Assembly: GCA_031285605.1 (NCBI GenBank)
Contig: JAITVW010000082.1
Coordinates: 1-8,253 of the forward strand
Origin: Fusobacteriales bacterium
Lineage (GTDB): Bacteria; Fusobacteriota; Fusobacteriia; Fusobacteriales; Leptotrichiaceae
Direction: 5' to 3'
Length of the DNA stretch: 8,253 nucleotides
The number at the start of each line of letters is the position of its first letter. The first letter of the stretch is position 1. A program made the position numbers and the translations under genes. Below are positions 1 to 6,136 of this stretch, in pieces. The notes below the pieces were generated by a model. It had not been told where the DNA came from. It saw nothing but the letters and a program-made list of their open reading frames with translations, and searched no databases.

Positions 1-2126
1 TTCCTGATTTTATAAATCCTGAATCTAATCCCGAAAACTTTGCGATTATTCAGGTAATTCTGGTGATTCCTATACTTATAGCAGGAAAAGGATTTTTTAC
101 AAGAGGATTCAGGAATTTGTTTAAAGGAAGTCCTAATATGGATTCGCTGATAGCTGTGGGTACATCGGCAGCAGTATTATATGGATTATTTTCGGTGTAT
201 CAGATATTTTCAGGGCATGTACATTATGCGATGGACTTGTATTTTGAGTCGGCAGGAGTGATAATAACCCTTATTCTTCTCGGGAAGTTTCTTGAAGCCA
301 AAACAAAAGGGAAAACTTCTTCTGCAATAAAGAAATTAATAGGACTGCAGCCGAAAAAAGCAGTGATAATAAAAGACGGAGAACCACATGAGGTTCTTAT
401 TGAAGAAATAAATACCGGGGATATTATCCTTGTAAAACCCGGTGAAAAAATACCCGTAGACGGTATAGTGGTAAAAGGACATACCAGTGTTGACGAATCT
501 ATGCTTACAGGTGAAAGTATACCTGTGGGTAAAAAAGCAGATGATAAAATAATAGGCGGAAGTATAAATAAGAATGGAAGTATAGAATTCAGAGCTGTCA
601 AAGTAGGAACAGACACAATGCTTTCTCAGATTATAAAGCTGGTGGAAGAGGCTCAGGGATCAAAAGCTCCTATCTCAAGAATGGCTGATACTATTTCAGG
701 ATATTTTGTTCCAATAGTAATGCTTATAGCAGCAGCAGCGGGTCTGGCATGGTATATAAGCGGTTCAGGGCTTGTGTTTGCACTTACGATATTTATAGCG
801 GTATTGGTAATAGCCTGTCCGTGTGCGCTGGGACTGGCAACTCCCACTGCAATAATGGTGGGAACCGGAAAGGGTGCTGAAAACGGTATACTCATAAAAA
901 GCGGTGAGTCTCTGGAAACTACACACAGTATAGATACCATAATATTTGATAAAACAGGGACTATAACACAGGGAAAGCCTGTAGTAACAGATGTAATTGC
1001 AGATAATGAAAGTATTTTTCTGCAGTATGCGGCGAGTGCTGAAAAAGGCTCGGAGCATCCTCTTGCAGAAGCTGTGACGGCTTACAGCGAAGAGCGTAAC
1101 ATAGAATTATATAATGCGGAAAAGTTTGAAAATATTCCGGGATATGGGATAAAATGTGAAGTTAACGGAAAACCTGTATTCCTTGGAAATGAAAAATTAA
1201 TGACAGAAAATAACATAGATATAAGCAAATTTGAAAAAGATTTTGACAGACTTTCCGATGAAGGAAAAACTGTAGTTTTTCTTGCCATAGATGGAAAAAC
1301 AGAGGGAATAACAGCAATAGCCGATGTAGTAAAGGAAAGCAGCGCAAAGGCAGTGAAAGAGCTTCATGAAATGGGAATAAAAGTAGTAATGCTTACCGGG
1401 GATAACAGAAAAACTGCCGGATATATAGCAAAGCAAGTGGGAATAGACGAGGTTATAGCAGAGGTTCTTCCTGATGAAAAATCAAATGCCGTAAAATCTT
1501 ATCAGAAAAAAGGAGATTTCGCAGCAATGGTTGGTGACGGGATAAATGATTCACCTGCACTGGCTCAGGCAAATGTGGGTATAGCAATAGGAAGCGGAAC
1601 CGATATAGCAATAGAATCAGCAGATATAGTACTTATCAGAGGTGATATTCTTGATGTTGTTAATGCAATAAAATTAAGTAAAGCAACTATAAGAAACATA
1701 AAGCAGAATTTATTCTGGGCATTTGCCTATAATACTTTGGGGATACCTTTTGCAGCAGGTGTATTCTACGTATTCGGCGGACCGAAACTGGATCCTATGA
1801 TTGCGGCACTGGCTATGTCTTTGAGTTCAGTATCGGTACTGCTTAATGCTCTTAGGCTGAAATTTTTTAAAGCCGAAAATTATAAGTTTAGAAAGAAAAC
1901 AAAAAAATACAAAGGAAGTGAGAATTTTATGGAAAAAGAACTAAAAGTAAAAGGTATGAGCTGTGAGCATTGTGTAAAGAGAGTAAAGGCAGCGGTAGAT
2001 GGTGTAGATGGTGTAAGCTCTGTATCTGTGGATTTGAATTCGGGATCTGTAAAGTATAGTGCAGAAAAAGATGTCACAAAAGAAGTTACAGAAAAAATAA
2101 AAGAGGCAGGATATGAAGCAGAGTAA
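1..2126 (+). CDS. copA: Cu(I)-exporting P1B-type ATPase with C-terminal HMA domain (5' truncated)
   Basis: This is an inner-membrane P-type ATPase that pumps Cu(I) out of the cytoplasm using ATP. The frame is open from base 3 to the left edge, so the true start and any N-terminal metal-binding domains and first helices are missing; 707 residues are visible. Family landmarks appear in order: SPNMDSL in an early membrane helix, TGES (actuator loop, 507-518), the CPC copper site in a membrane helix (816-824), DKTGT with the phosphorylated Asp (948-962), SEHPL (HP motif, His at 1056), TGDN, GDGIND (1533-1550), then AYN and MSLSS in the last two helices, which complete the CPC/YN/MxxSS copper signature. 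The ATPase core normally ends near NALRLK. Here the frame continues through a Lys-rich linker of about 20 residues into a heavy-metal-associated domain with GMSCEHC (from 1953). The csoR gene overlaps the 3' end. Copper rather than silver or zinc is inferred from the signature and from CsoR; silver cannot be excluded. Confidence 0.95.
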   Translation, partial: PDFINPESNPENFAIIQVILVIPILIAGKGFFTRGFRNLFKGSPNMDSLIAVGTSAAVLYGLFSVYQIFSGHVHYAMDLYFESAGVIITLILLGKFLEAKTKGKTSSAIKKLIGLQPKKAVIIKDGEPHEVLIEEINTGDIILVKPGEKIPVDGIVVKGHTSVDESMLTGESIPVGKKADDKIIGGSINKNGSIEFRAVKVGTDTMLSQIIKLVEEAQGSKAPISRMADTISGYFVPIVMLIAAAAGLAWYISGSGLVFALTIFIAVLVIACPCALGLATPTAIMVGTGKGAENGILIKSGESLETTHSIDTIIFDKTGTITQGKPVVTDVIADNESIFLQYAASAEKGSEHPLAEAVTAYSEERNIELYNAEKFENIPGYGIKCEVNGKPVFLGNEKLMTENNIDISKFEKDFDRLSDEGKTVVFLAIDGKTEGITAIADVVKESSAKAVKELHEMGIKVVMLTGDNRKTAGYIAKQVGIDEVIAEVLPDEKSNAVKSYQKKGDFAAMVGDGINDSPALAQANVGIAIGSGTDIAIESADIVLIRGDILDVVNAIKLSKATIRNIKQNLFWAFAYNTLGIPFAAGVFYVFGGPKLDPMIAALAMSLSSVSVLLNALRLKFFKAENYKFRKKTKKYKGSENFMEKELKVKGMSCEHCVKRVKAAVDGVDGVSSVSVDLNSGSVKYSAEKDVTKEVTEKIKEAGYEAE
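1912..1921 (+). promoter_or_regulatory. Strong Shine-Dalgarno inside copA ahead of the CopZ-like domain
   Basis: AAGGAAGTGA matches the 16S anti-SD complement AAGGAGGTGA at nine of ten positions, with 7 bases to the ATG at 1929. It falls in the linker between the ATPase core and the C-terminal metal-binding domain, exactly where an independent copZ would start. AT-rich, purine-rich coding sequence gives AAGGA by chance fairly often, but a match of this length at correct spacing and at the domain boundary is less expected. Confidence 0.55.
1929..2126 (+). CDS. CopZ-like copper chaperone from an in-frame internal start within copA
   Basis: An ATG at 1929, in the copA frame, would give a free 65-residue heavy-metal-associated protein. 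It begins MEKELKVKGMSCEHC and has the two Cu(I)-binding cysteines of the CxxC motif (codons 1962 and 1971), followed by a betaalphabetabetaalphabeta-sized remainder ending GYEAE. That is the size and layout of free-standing CopZ chaperones, which hand Cu(I) to CopA and to the CsoR sensor. The sequence AAGGAAGTGA at 1912-1921 differs at one position from the ideal AAGGAGGTGA and sits 7 bases before the ATG. The product could thus be made both as the tail of CopA and on its own. The domain and ribosome site are visible. Separate translation is inference, and the site may be a relic of a once-separate copZ gene. Confidence 0.5.
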   Translation: MEKELKVKGMSCEHCVKRVKAAVDGVDGVSSVSVDLNSGSVKYSAEKDVTKEVTEKIKEAGYEAE

Positions 2127-2424
2127 AGAAAATAAAATCAAAGAGAAAAGAAAAGCAGAACATGCCAATGACTTAAAGGATTCGCTCATAAAAAGACTAA
2201 ACAGAATAGAGGGGCAGATAAGAGGAATAAAAAAAATGGTAGAAGAAGATATATACTGTGATGAAATACTTCATCAGATAATGTCTGCCAAAGCCTCGCT
2301 GGACGGAGTGTCAAAAGAACTGCTGAAAGCACATATAAACAGTTGTGTAGTACGGCAGATAAAAGAAGGTAAAGAAGAAGTGGCAGACGAACTTATGGTT
2401 ACCATAAAAAAAATGATAAAATAA
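2113..2424 (+). CDS. csoR: CsoR-family Cu(I)-sensing transcriptional repressor
   Basis: This is a cytoplasmic all-helical DUF156 repressor that leaves its operator when it binds Cu(I). The 103-residue product has the family hallmark RLNRIEGQIRGIKKM (residues 28-42). The three Cu(I) ligands are present with exact family spacing: Cys49 (in IYCDE), His74 and Cys78 (in AHINSCV), matching the Cys/His/Cys set (+25, +4) of Mycobacterium tuberculosis CsoR. This supports copper over the formaldehyde (FrmR) or nickel (RcnR) branches. The ATG at 2113 lies inside the last codons of copA (14-base overlap), with GAGG six bases upstream, so translation is probably coupled. The Lys/Glu-rich N-terminus of about 20 residues is longer than in compact CsoRs; no later in-frame start would keep the fold. 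It presumably controls the operon from an operator upstream of copA, outside the window; none is evident downstream. Confidence 0.92.
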   Translation: MKQSKENKIKEKRKAEHANDLKDSLIKRLNRIEGQIRGIKKMVEEDIYCDEILHQIMSAKASLDGVSKELLKAHINSCVVRQIKEGKEEVADELMVTIKKMIK

Positions 2425-2503
2425 TTTATAGAAAACAGTGATAATATGAAATTAAGAATCATGGCGGGTATTACTTTTATCTGCTGTGGTTTTTATTTAC
2501 GGA

Positions 2504-2520
2504 CTGCTGTATATCAGCAG
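2504..2520 (+). repeat. CTGCTG/CAGCAG hairpin in the csoR-murI gap
   Basis: CTGCTG (2504-2509) and CAGCAG (2515-2520) form a perfect six-pair stem around a TATAT loop. No continuous T-run follows (AAATATTTG comes next), so it is at best a weak terminator for the copper operon. A second CTGCTG at 2481-2486 could pair with the same CAGCAG instead, making two mutually exclusive stems. Apart from this and the murI promoter, I see no gene in 2425-2632. Confidence 0.35.
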
Positions 2521-2537
2521 AAATATTTGTATTTTCT

Positions 2538-2565
2538 TTGTATCAAGGGTTAAATGTGTTATAAT
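2538..2565 (+). promoter_or_regulatory. Promoter for murI (extended -10)
   Basis: TATAAT at 2560-2565 is a perfect -10 box and is preceded by TG one base upstream (TGTTATAAT, 2557-2565), an extended -10. A weak -35 (TTGTAT, 2538-2543) lies 16 bases upstream; the extended -10 would compensate for it. Transcription would start near 2572, giving a leader of about 60 very AT-rich bases before murI. Confidence 0.6.
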
Positions 2566-2632
2566 ATCTTGCTTATCAAATTTAATTTTTTAAAATAAAA
2601 TTTATAAAATATAGAATAAAGGAATGATATTA

Positions 2633-3409
2633 ATGTCAATAGGGATATTTGATTCTGGTCTTGGAGGACTTACAGTATTGAAAGAAGTAAGGAAAATATT
2701 TCCAAATGAAGAAATTTTTTATTTCGGTGATACTGCACGTGTTCCTTACGGAGAAAAGACAAAAGAGCTGATAATAAGATATTCAAAAGAAATAACTGAT
2801 TTTCTTTTGACCAAGAATATCAATGTACTTGTGGTTGCATGTAATACAGCAACGGCACTTGCACTGGAAGAACTGAAAGCCGGTTATGATATACCGGTAA
2901 TAGGTGTAATAGAGGCAGGAGTGAGAAGTGCACTTTCGGCAACTAAAACTAATGAGATAGGTGTAATAGGAACAAAAGCTACTATAAATTCCGAGAAGTA
3001 TAAACAGGAAATACACAAAAGAAATAAGGATATAGCAGTGTATCAGAAAGCGTGTCCTTTATTCGTTCATGTGGTAGAAGAAGGACTTTTGGACGGGGAA
3101 ATAATAGAAAGTATTATAAGACACTATCTGGAGGATTTTGATGATAAAGCAGATACTCTTATTTTAGGATGTACACATTATCCGCTTTTGAAAAAAGAGA
3201 TACAAAAAATTTATCCGGATCTGAATCTCATAGATCCGGCAATGGAAACTGCACTTGATCTAAAAAAAGTGCTGGCGGAAAATAATACTGCAGAAAATAA
3301 AGGCGGTCATGTAAAATTTTATGTATCTGACGGTGTACAAAATTTCAGAAATATAGGCAGTATGTTTCTTGATGAAGAAATAGAAGATATAGAGCTGATA
3401 AAGCTCTGA
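2633..3409 (+). CDS. murI: Glutamate racemase
   Basis: A cytoplasmic, cofactor-independent enzyme that interconverts L- and D-glutamate and supplies D-Glu for the peptidoglycan stem peptide. The 258-residue product has every core motif: IFDSGLGGLTVL at the N-terminus (Asp7, Ser8), GDTARVPYG, VACNTATA with the first catalytic Cys70, and LGCTHYPLL with the second catalytic Cys180 and the neighbouring His182. Its length is normal for the family. I chose ATG 2633 over the in-frame ATG at 2624 because AAAGGA (2618-2623) is nine bases before 2633 but directly abuts 2624, and because MSIGIFDSG is the usual family start. It has its own promoter upstream and ruvA follows 50 bases downstream. An aspartate racemase is unlikely, since the two-Cys motif context is typical of MurI. 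Confidence 0.96.
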   Translation: MSIGIFDSGLGGLTVLKEVRKIFPNEEIFYFGDTARVPYGEKTKELIIRYSKEITDFLLTKNINVLVVACNTATALALEELKAGYDIPVIGVIEAGVRSALSATKTNEIGVIGTKATINSEKYKQEIHKRNKDIAVYQKACPLFVHVVEEGLLDGEIIESIIRHYLEDFDDKADTLILGCTHYPLLKKEIQKIYPDLNLIDPAMETALDLKKVLAENNTAENKGGHVKFYVSDGVQNFRNIGSMFLDEEIEDIELIKL

Positions 3410-3419
3410 TATTATTTTT
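3387..3419 (+). terminator. Terminator- or attenuator-like hairpin over the murI stop codon
   Basis: AGAGCT (3391-3396), loop GATAA, AGCTCT (3402-3407) form a perfect six-pair stem. Outer ATAT arms (3387-3390 and 3409-3412) extend it across a one-base bulge. A T-rich stretch, ATTTTT, follows to 3419. The right arm includes the first base of the TGA stop, so ribosomes finishing murI would disrupt the stem. It could limit read-through into ruvA. The stem is short and the T-tract is interrupted, so full termination is uncertain. Confidence 0.4.
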
Positions 3420-3459
3420 GTATGTTTTAGACAACGAAATATGAAGATAAGGAGTAACT

Positions 3460-4077
3460 ATGTTTGAATATATAAGAGGAGAACTTGCAGTAAAAAAGAT
3501 AGATTATGTGGCTCTTGAAGTAAACGGCATTGCATACAAAATATTTATCTCACTGAAAACTTATGACATGCTTACAGAGGATATTGAAAAATTATTTATT
3601 TACACTAATGTAAAGGAAGATGATTTTTCATTATACGGATTTAAGACTGAAAGTGAAAGAGAGCTGTTCAAAGCACTGGTAAGTATAAGCGGAGTGGGAC
3701 CTAAGCTTGGACTGGCTATACTTTCCACATTTAATACAAAAGAAGTGATCGACATAGTAATAGAGGAAAATGCCAAGCTTCTTGTAAAGGTACCGGGATT
3801 AGGGCAGAAAAAAGCCCAGAAGCTGATTGTGGATTTGAAAGATAAGGTAAAGAAACTCAATATAATCGGAATTGCACAGGGCGGAAGCCATGATACAGCG
3901 AGCAGTGTATCCGGCACAAAGGCACTTATTATGAAGGAAGACTTGAAGCTTGCGCTTGAGTCTCTCGGTTATTCCAATGCTGATGTATCAAAATGGATAA
4001 AAGATGAGGAAATAGAGAAATATGAGCGTGTAGAAGATGCAATAAGAGATATTTTAAAAAAAATACAATCAAAATGA
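3460..4077 (+). CDS. ruvA: Holliday junction branch-migration protein RuvA
   Basis: RuvA tetramers bind four-way junctions and load the RuvB motor for branch migration in recombinational repair. The 205-residue product is full length. The N-terminal OB-fold domain (about 1-65) starts MFEYIRGELA and carries the acidic-pin residues Glu53/Asp54 before LYGF. The middle domain has two helix-hairpin-helix motifs, ISGVGPKLGLAILS (about 76-89) and VPGLGQKKAQKLI (about 111-123). A flexible linker (about 136-155) leads to the C-terminal RuvB-binding domain (about 156-205, DLKLALESLGYS). The ATG has an ideal AAGGAG five bases upstream. ruvB is not adjacent downstream, unlike the common ruvAB order; a terminator and an unrelated unit follow. 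It may be cotranscribed with murI, subject to the hairpin at the murI stop codon. I see no strong promoter in the 50-base gap. Confidence 0.96.
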   Translation: MFEYIRGELAVKKIDYVALEVNGIAYKIFISLKTYDMLTEDIEKLFIYTNVKEDDFSLYGFKTESERELFKALVSISGVGPKLGLAILSTFNTKEVIDIVIEENAKLLVKVPGLGQKKAQKLIVDLKDKVKKLNIIGIAQGGSHDTASSVSGTKALIMKEDLKLALESLGYSNADVSKWIKDEEIEKYERVEDAIRDILKKIQSK

Positions 4078-4082
4078 AATAG

Positions 4083-4116
4083 AAGTCTCTGGAAAAATTC
4101 AGAGATTTTTATTTTT
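4083..4116 (+). terminator. Intrinsic terminator after ruvA
   Basis: TCTCTGGA (4086-4093) and TTCAGAGA (4098-4105) form an eight-pair stem with one G-T wobble around an AAAA tetraloop. AAG just before the stem can pair with the first Ts after it. The stem is followed directly by TTTTTATTTTT (4106-4116). It begins six bases after the ruvA stop. This is the clearest terminator in the window and separates the murI-ruvA unit from the prepilin-comEC unit. Confidence 0.88.
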
Positions 4117-4129
4117 AAAAAATTTTTTA

Positions 4130-4158
4130 TTGATTTTAATTGAAAAATATATTAAAAT
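4130..4158 (+). promoter_or_regulatory. Promoter for the prepilin-comEC unit
   Basis: TTGATT (4130-4135, four of six consensus) and TAAAAT (4153-4158, five of six) are separated by an optimal 17 bases. Transcription would begin near 4165, just before the ribosome site AGGAGGGG (4168-4175). This start point rules out translation from the ATG at 4161 and supports the ATG at 4179. Confidence 0.72.
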
Positions 4159-4178
4159 AAATGAAAGAGGAGGGGATA

Positions 4179-4703
4179 ATGAATAAAAAGGGGTATACAA
4201 TAATAGAAATATTATTGTTTTTAGGATTGATCAGTATATTTTTTTGTTTTACGGCTTATTCTATGGAAAAGAGAAAAAGAGCCGAATCATTTGGTAAAGT
4301 AAAAACAGAGCTTACATTGTTTATAAGAAAGATACAGAAGTACGGCTTTCAGAGTGAAAATGAATATCAGCTGGAATTTAAATTTTCCGGTAAAAAGGTA
4401 ATATTTAAGGAAAAAGACGGTGAGATATTAGAAGAATTAAGACTTCCGGAAAATATAGGTTACTTTTCAAATAATTCTGATAAAAAAGCTGATTTTATAA
4501 GAAAAACTACCGGAAACGGGAATTTTGACAAAGGATTTTCTGTATTTTTAGCAGATAGAAGCCTGAGGAAAATATATTATAAAATATCTGTAAGTACTGT
4601 AAATACAATGAAATATCCTGTAATAAGTGTGTATAAGGCAAAAAAGCCTGTGAAATCTGATGAAAACTATCTCAATTATAGTTTATGGAATGAGGAGCTG
4701 TAA
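4179..4703 (+). CDS. Type IV prepilin-like protein (minor pseudopilin)
   Basis: The 174-residue product has a class III (type IV pilin) signal: short basic leader MNKKG, cleavage after Gly5, then YTIIE with the conserved Glu at +5, and a hydrophobic helix of about 20 residues (ILLFLGLISIFFCF). A prepilin peptidase would cut and methylate it for assembly into a pilus or pseudopilus in the inner membrane. The rest (about 30-174) looks like a small soluble head with beta-strand-like stretches; I recognise no subfamily signature, though size and architecture fit minor pseudopilins of the GspH/ComGD kind. ATG 4179 is preceded by AGGAGGGG; an in-frame ATG at 4161 lies upstream of the predicted transcript. 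The stop overlaps the comEC start (TAATG), so the two are probably translationally coupled. That points to a role in DNA uptake, which is inference. Confidence 0.85.
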   Translation: MNKKGYTIIEILLFLGLISIFFCFTAYSMEKRKRAESFGKVKTELTLFIRKIQKYGFQSENEYQLEFKFSGKKVIFKEKDGEILEELRLPENIGYFSNNSDKKADFIRKTTGNGNFDKGFSVFLADRSLRKIYYKISVSTVNTMKYPVISVYKAKKPVKSDENYLNYSLWNEEL

Positions 4704-6067
4704 TGTCGGAGTTGATCAGGATATTTTCGGTTTTAATATGTGCGGTGCTTTTATACATGAATATTAAAATAACCGGTATTGTGCTTATTCTTTTGATTAT
4801 TACAGTCATATTTTATTTCGTTATAAAGGAAAAAAATCTTATTTATGTTATTTTGCTGTTTATATTTTATATTTATCTGAATTTAGCCACTTATAACGGT
4901 GAGATAAGCGGTGAAAGAAAACTGTTTGTGAAGTTTGACGGGAGAACCGGTACTGTTTTAAGAATTGATAACAGATATACGGATAAAAGGATATTCATTA
5001 ATAATACAGGTTATCCGTATGGTTTTTATACATTGACATATAAGATACAGCAGATAAAAAAGAAAAACGGGATATTTACAATAAATGGAAAGCTAAAAGA
5101 AATTAAAGAGGGAAAATTGAATTTTATCAGGAATTTTATGCTGCTGAAGCTGGAGAATGTTTTTGACGGAGAATATGATATCAGTGTATTTGCCAAAGCA
5201 GCGGTACTTGGAGAAAAAGGAAATATTGACGAGGAATTTAACAGAATGTTCAAAAATACAGGACTTTCACATTTGATAGTAATATCAGGACTTCATATAG
5301 GACTTATAATTATGGTTTTTCTGAAAATTTTTGAAAATACAGTATATTCATATAAAATGAAATATATACTGACATGGATTCTGCTTTCTGCTTATTGTGC
5401 GGTAATAGGATTTTCAGTTTCTGTGCTGAGAACGTATATTACCGGAAGTATTATGATTTTTTCAAATATATTTTTTGAGGAGAAGGACAGTAAAAAATCC
5501 TTTTTTATATCCCTGATAGTTACAGTTATAATTCTGCCTTATTCATTGTTTGATACCTCATTTCAGCTTTCATACGGTGCGGTAGGAAGTATTCTTTTTA
5601 TATATCCTGTTTTTGAGAGACTGTATTCAGCTAAATGCAGAATAAAAGACAATTTTATCAACCATATTTTGAAAACGGTACTTTTAAGTTTTGTGATCCA
5701 GATAATGACATTTCCTGTATTTTTATATAATTTTCAGACAATACCTGTGTTTTCATTTATGTGCAATATAGTCGGAATACCTTTGGGAACTCTGCTGATA
5801 CAGTTGATATTTCTGGTCTTGCTTTTGAATATTTCTGGGATAGAGCTTTTTAATAAAATATTTCTTTTAATAATAAAACTTATATTTAATGCTTTTGAGA
5901 CAATTATATATTTTCTGGATAAAATTCCGCTGCTGCAGATAAATACTGAATTCCGGATACATTGGGTATTTATACTGCTTTACTATATTATAATTACAGC
6001 CGGAATACGGTTTTTAAGATATTATGAAATAAAATACGGCTATAAAAAACCGATTTCAATTAAGTGA
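4703..6067 (+). CDS. comEC: Short ComEC/Rec2-family DNA-uptake channel protein, no metallo-beta-lactamase domain
   Basis: ComEC forms the inner-membrane channel that admits single-stranded DNA during natural transformation. The 454-residue product has about three N-terminal membrane helices (about 5-63), a soluble OB/DUF4131-like stretch (about 65-150), and the competence domain: AKAAVLGEKG then FKNTGLSHLIVISGLHIGL (about 183-201, ISGLH at 194-198), SVLRTYITG, DTSFQLSYGAV (284-294) and NIVGIPLGTLL (355-365), spread over many helices. Full-length ComEC proteins are usually 700 residues or more, with a C-terminal metallo-beta-lactamase-like nuclease domain; here the protein ends after the last helix, so that domain is absent. 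The frame is intact to a normal stop and shorter ComECs exist in other lineages, so this is probably natural and not a broken gene. ATG 4703 overlaps the prepilin stop by one base, with GAGGAG five bases upstream. Confidence 0.88.
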   Translation: MSELIRIFSVLICAVLLYMNIKITGIVLILLIITVIFYFVIKEKNLIYVILLFIFYIYLNLATYNGEISGERKLFVKFDGRTGTVLRIDNRYTDKRIFINNTGYPYGFYTLTYKIQQIKKKNGIFTINGKLKEIKEGKLNFIRNFMLLKLENVFDGEYDISVFAKAAVLGEKGNIDEEFNRMFKNTGLSHLIVISGLHIGLIIMVFLKIFENTVYSYKMKYILTWILLSAYCAVIGFSVSVLRTYITGSIMIFSNIFFEEKDSKKSFFISLIVTVIILPYSLFDTSFQLSYGAVGSILFIYPVFERLYSAKCRIKDNFINHILKTVLLSFVIQIMTFPVFLYNFQTIPVFSFMCNIVGIPLGTLLIQLIFLVLLLNISGIELFNKIFLLIIKLIFNAFETIIYFLDKIPLLQINTEFRIHWVFILLYYIIITAGIRFLRYYEIKYGYKKPISIK

Positions 6068-6074
6068 ATTATTT

Positions 6075-6103
6075 TTGTCAGTTGCCGTTATTTCTGATAT
6101 AAT
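6075..6103 (+). promoter_or_regulatory. Strong promoter for the HAD-M50-YigZ operon
   Basis: TTGTCA (6075-6080, five of six) and a perfect TATAAT (6098-6103) are separated by 17 bases, and TG at 6095-6096 makes an extended -10. Transcription would start near 6110, leaving a leader of about 27 bases with GGAGTGAT before the ATG at 6137. This is the closest match to the vegetative sigma consensus in the window. Confidence 0.85.
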
Positions 6104-6136
6104 GTAGAAAATGCAAAATAATTTTGGAGTGATAAA

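Noticed and set aside
63..65. GTG at 63 as the true start of copA
   Set aside because: The frame is open to the window edge and the residues before it continue the ATPase membrane region; a P1B ATPase also needs more N-terminal helices than a start here would leave.
224..616. A 130-codon open frame on the minus strand inside copA, and several shorter minus-strand frames in copA, csoR, murI, ruvA and comEC
   Set aside because: They lie wholly opposite strongly supported genes, have no recognisable domains and low-complexity Ser/Phe/Ile-rich products, and follow from the purine-rich sense strand, which leaves few stops on the complement.
2446..2553. A 35-codon + strand frame in the csoR-murI gap (starts MKLRIMAG, hydrophobic, two adjacent Cys)
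   Set aside because: There is no convincing ribosome site before the ATG, it overlaps the CTGCTG hairpin and the -35 part of the murI promoter, and the product matches nothing I recognise.
2624..2632. Upstream ATG as the murI start
   Set aside because: It abuts the AAAGGA ribosome site with no spacing, whereas ATG 2633 has proper spacing and gives the usual MSIGIFDSG start.
4161..4178. Upstream ATG as the prepilin start
   Set aside because: It lies before the predicted transcription start, would place the AGGAGG ribosome site inside the coding sequence, and would lengthen the short basic leader typical of prepilins.
6054..6076. Possible terminator after comEC (TTCA/TGAA stem before ATTTTTG)
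   Set aside because: The stem is only four pairs, with no GC support, and overlaps the -35 region of the next promoter; too weak to call.
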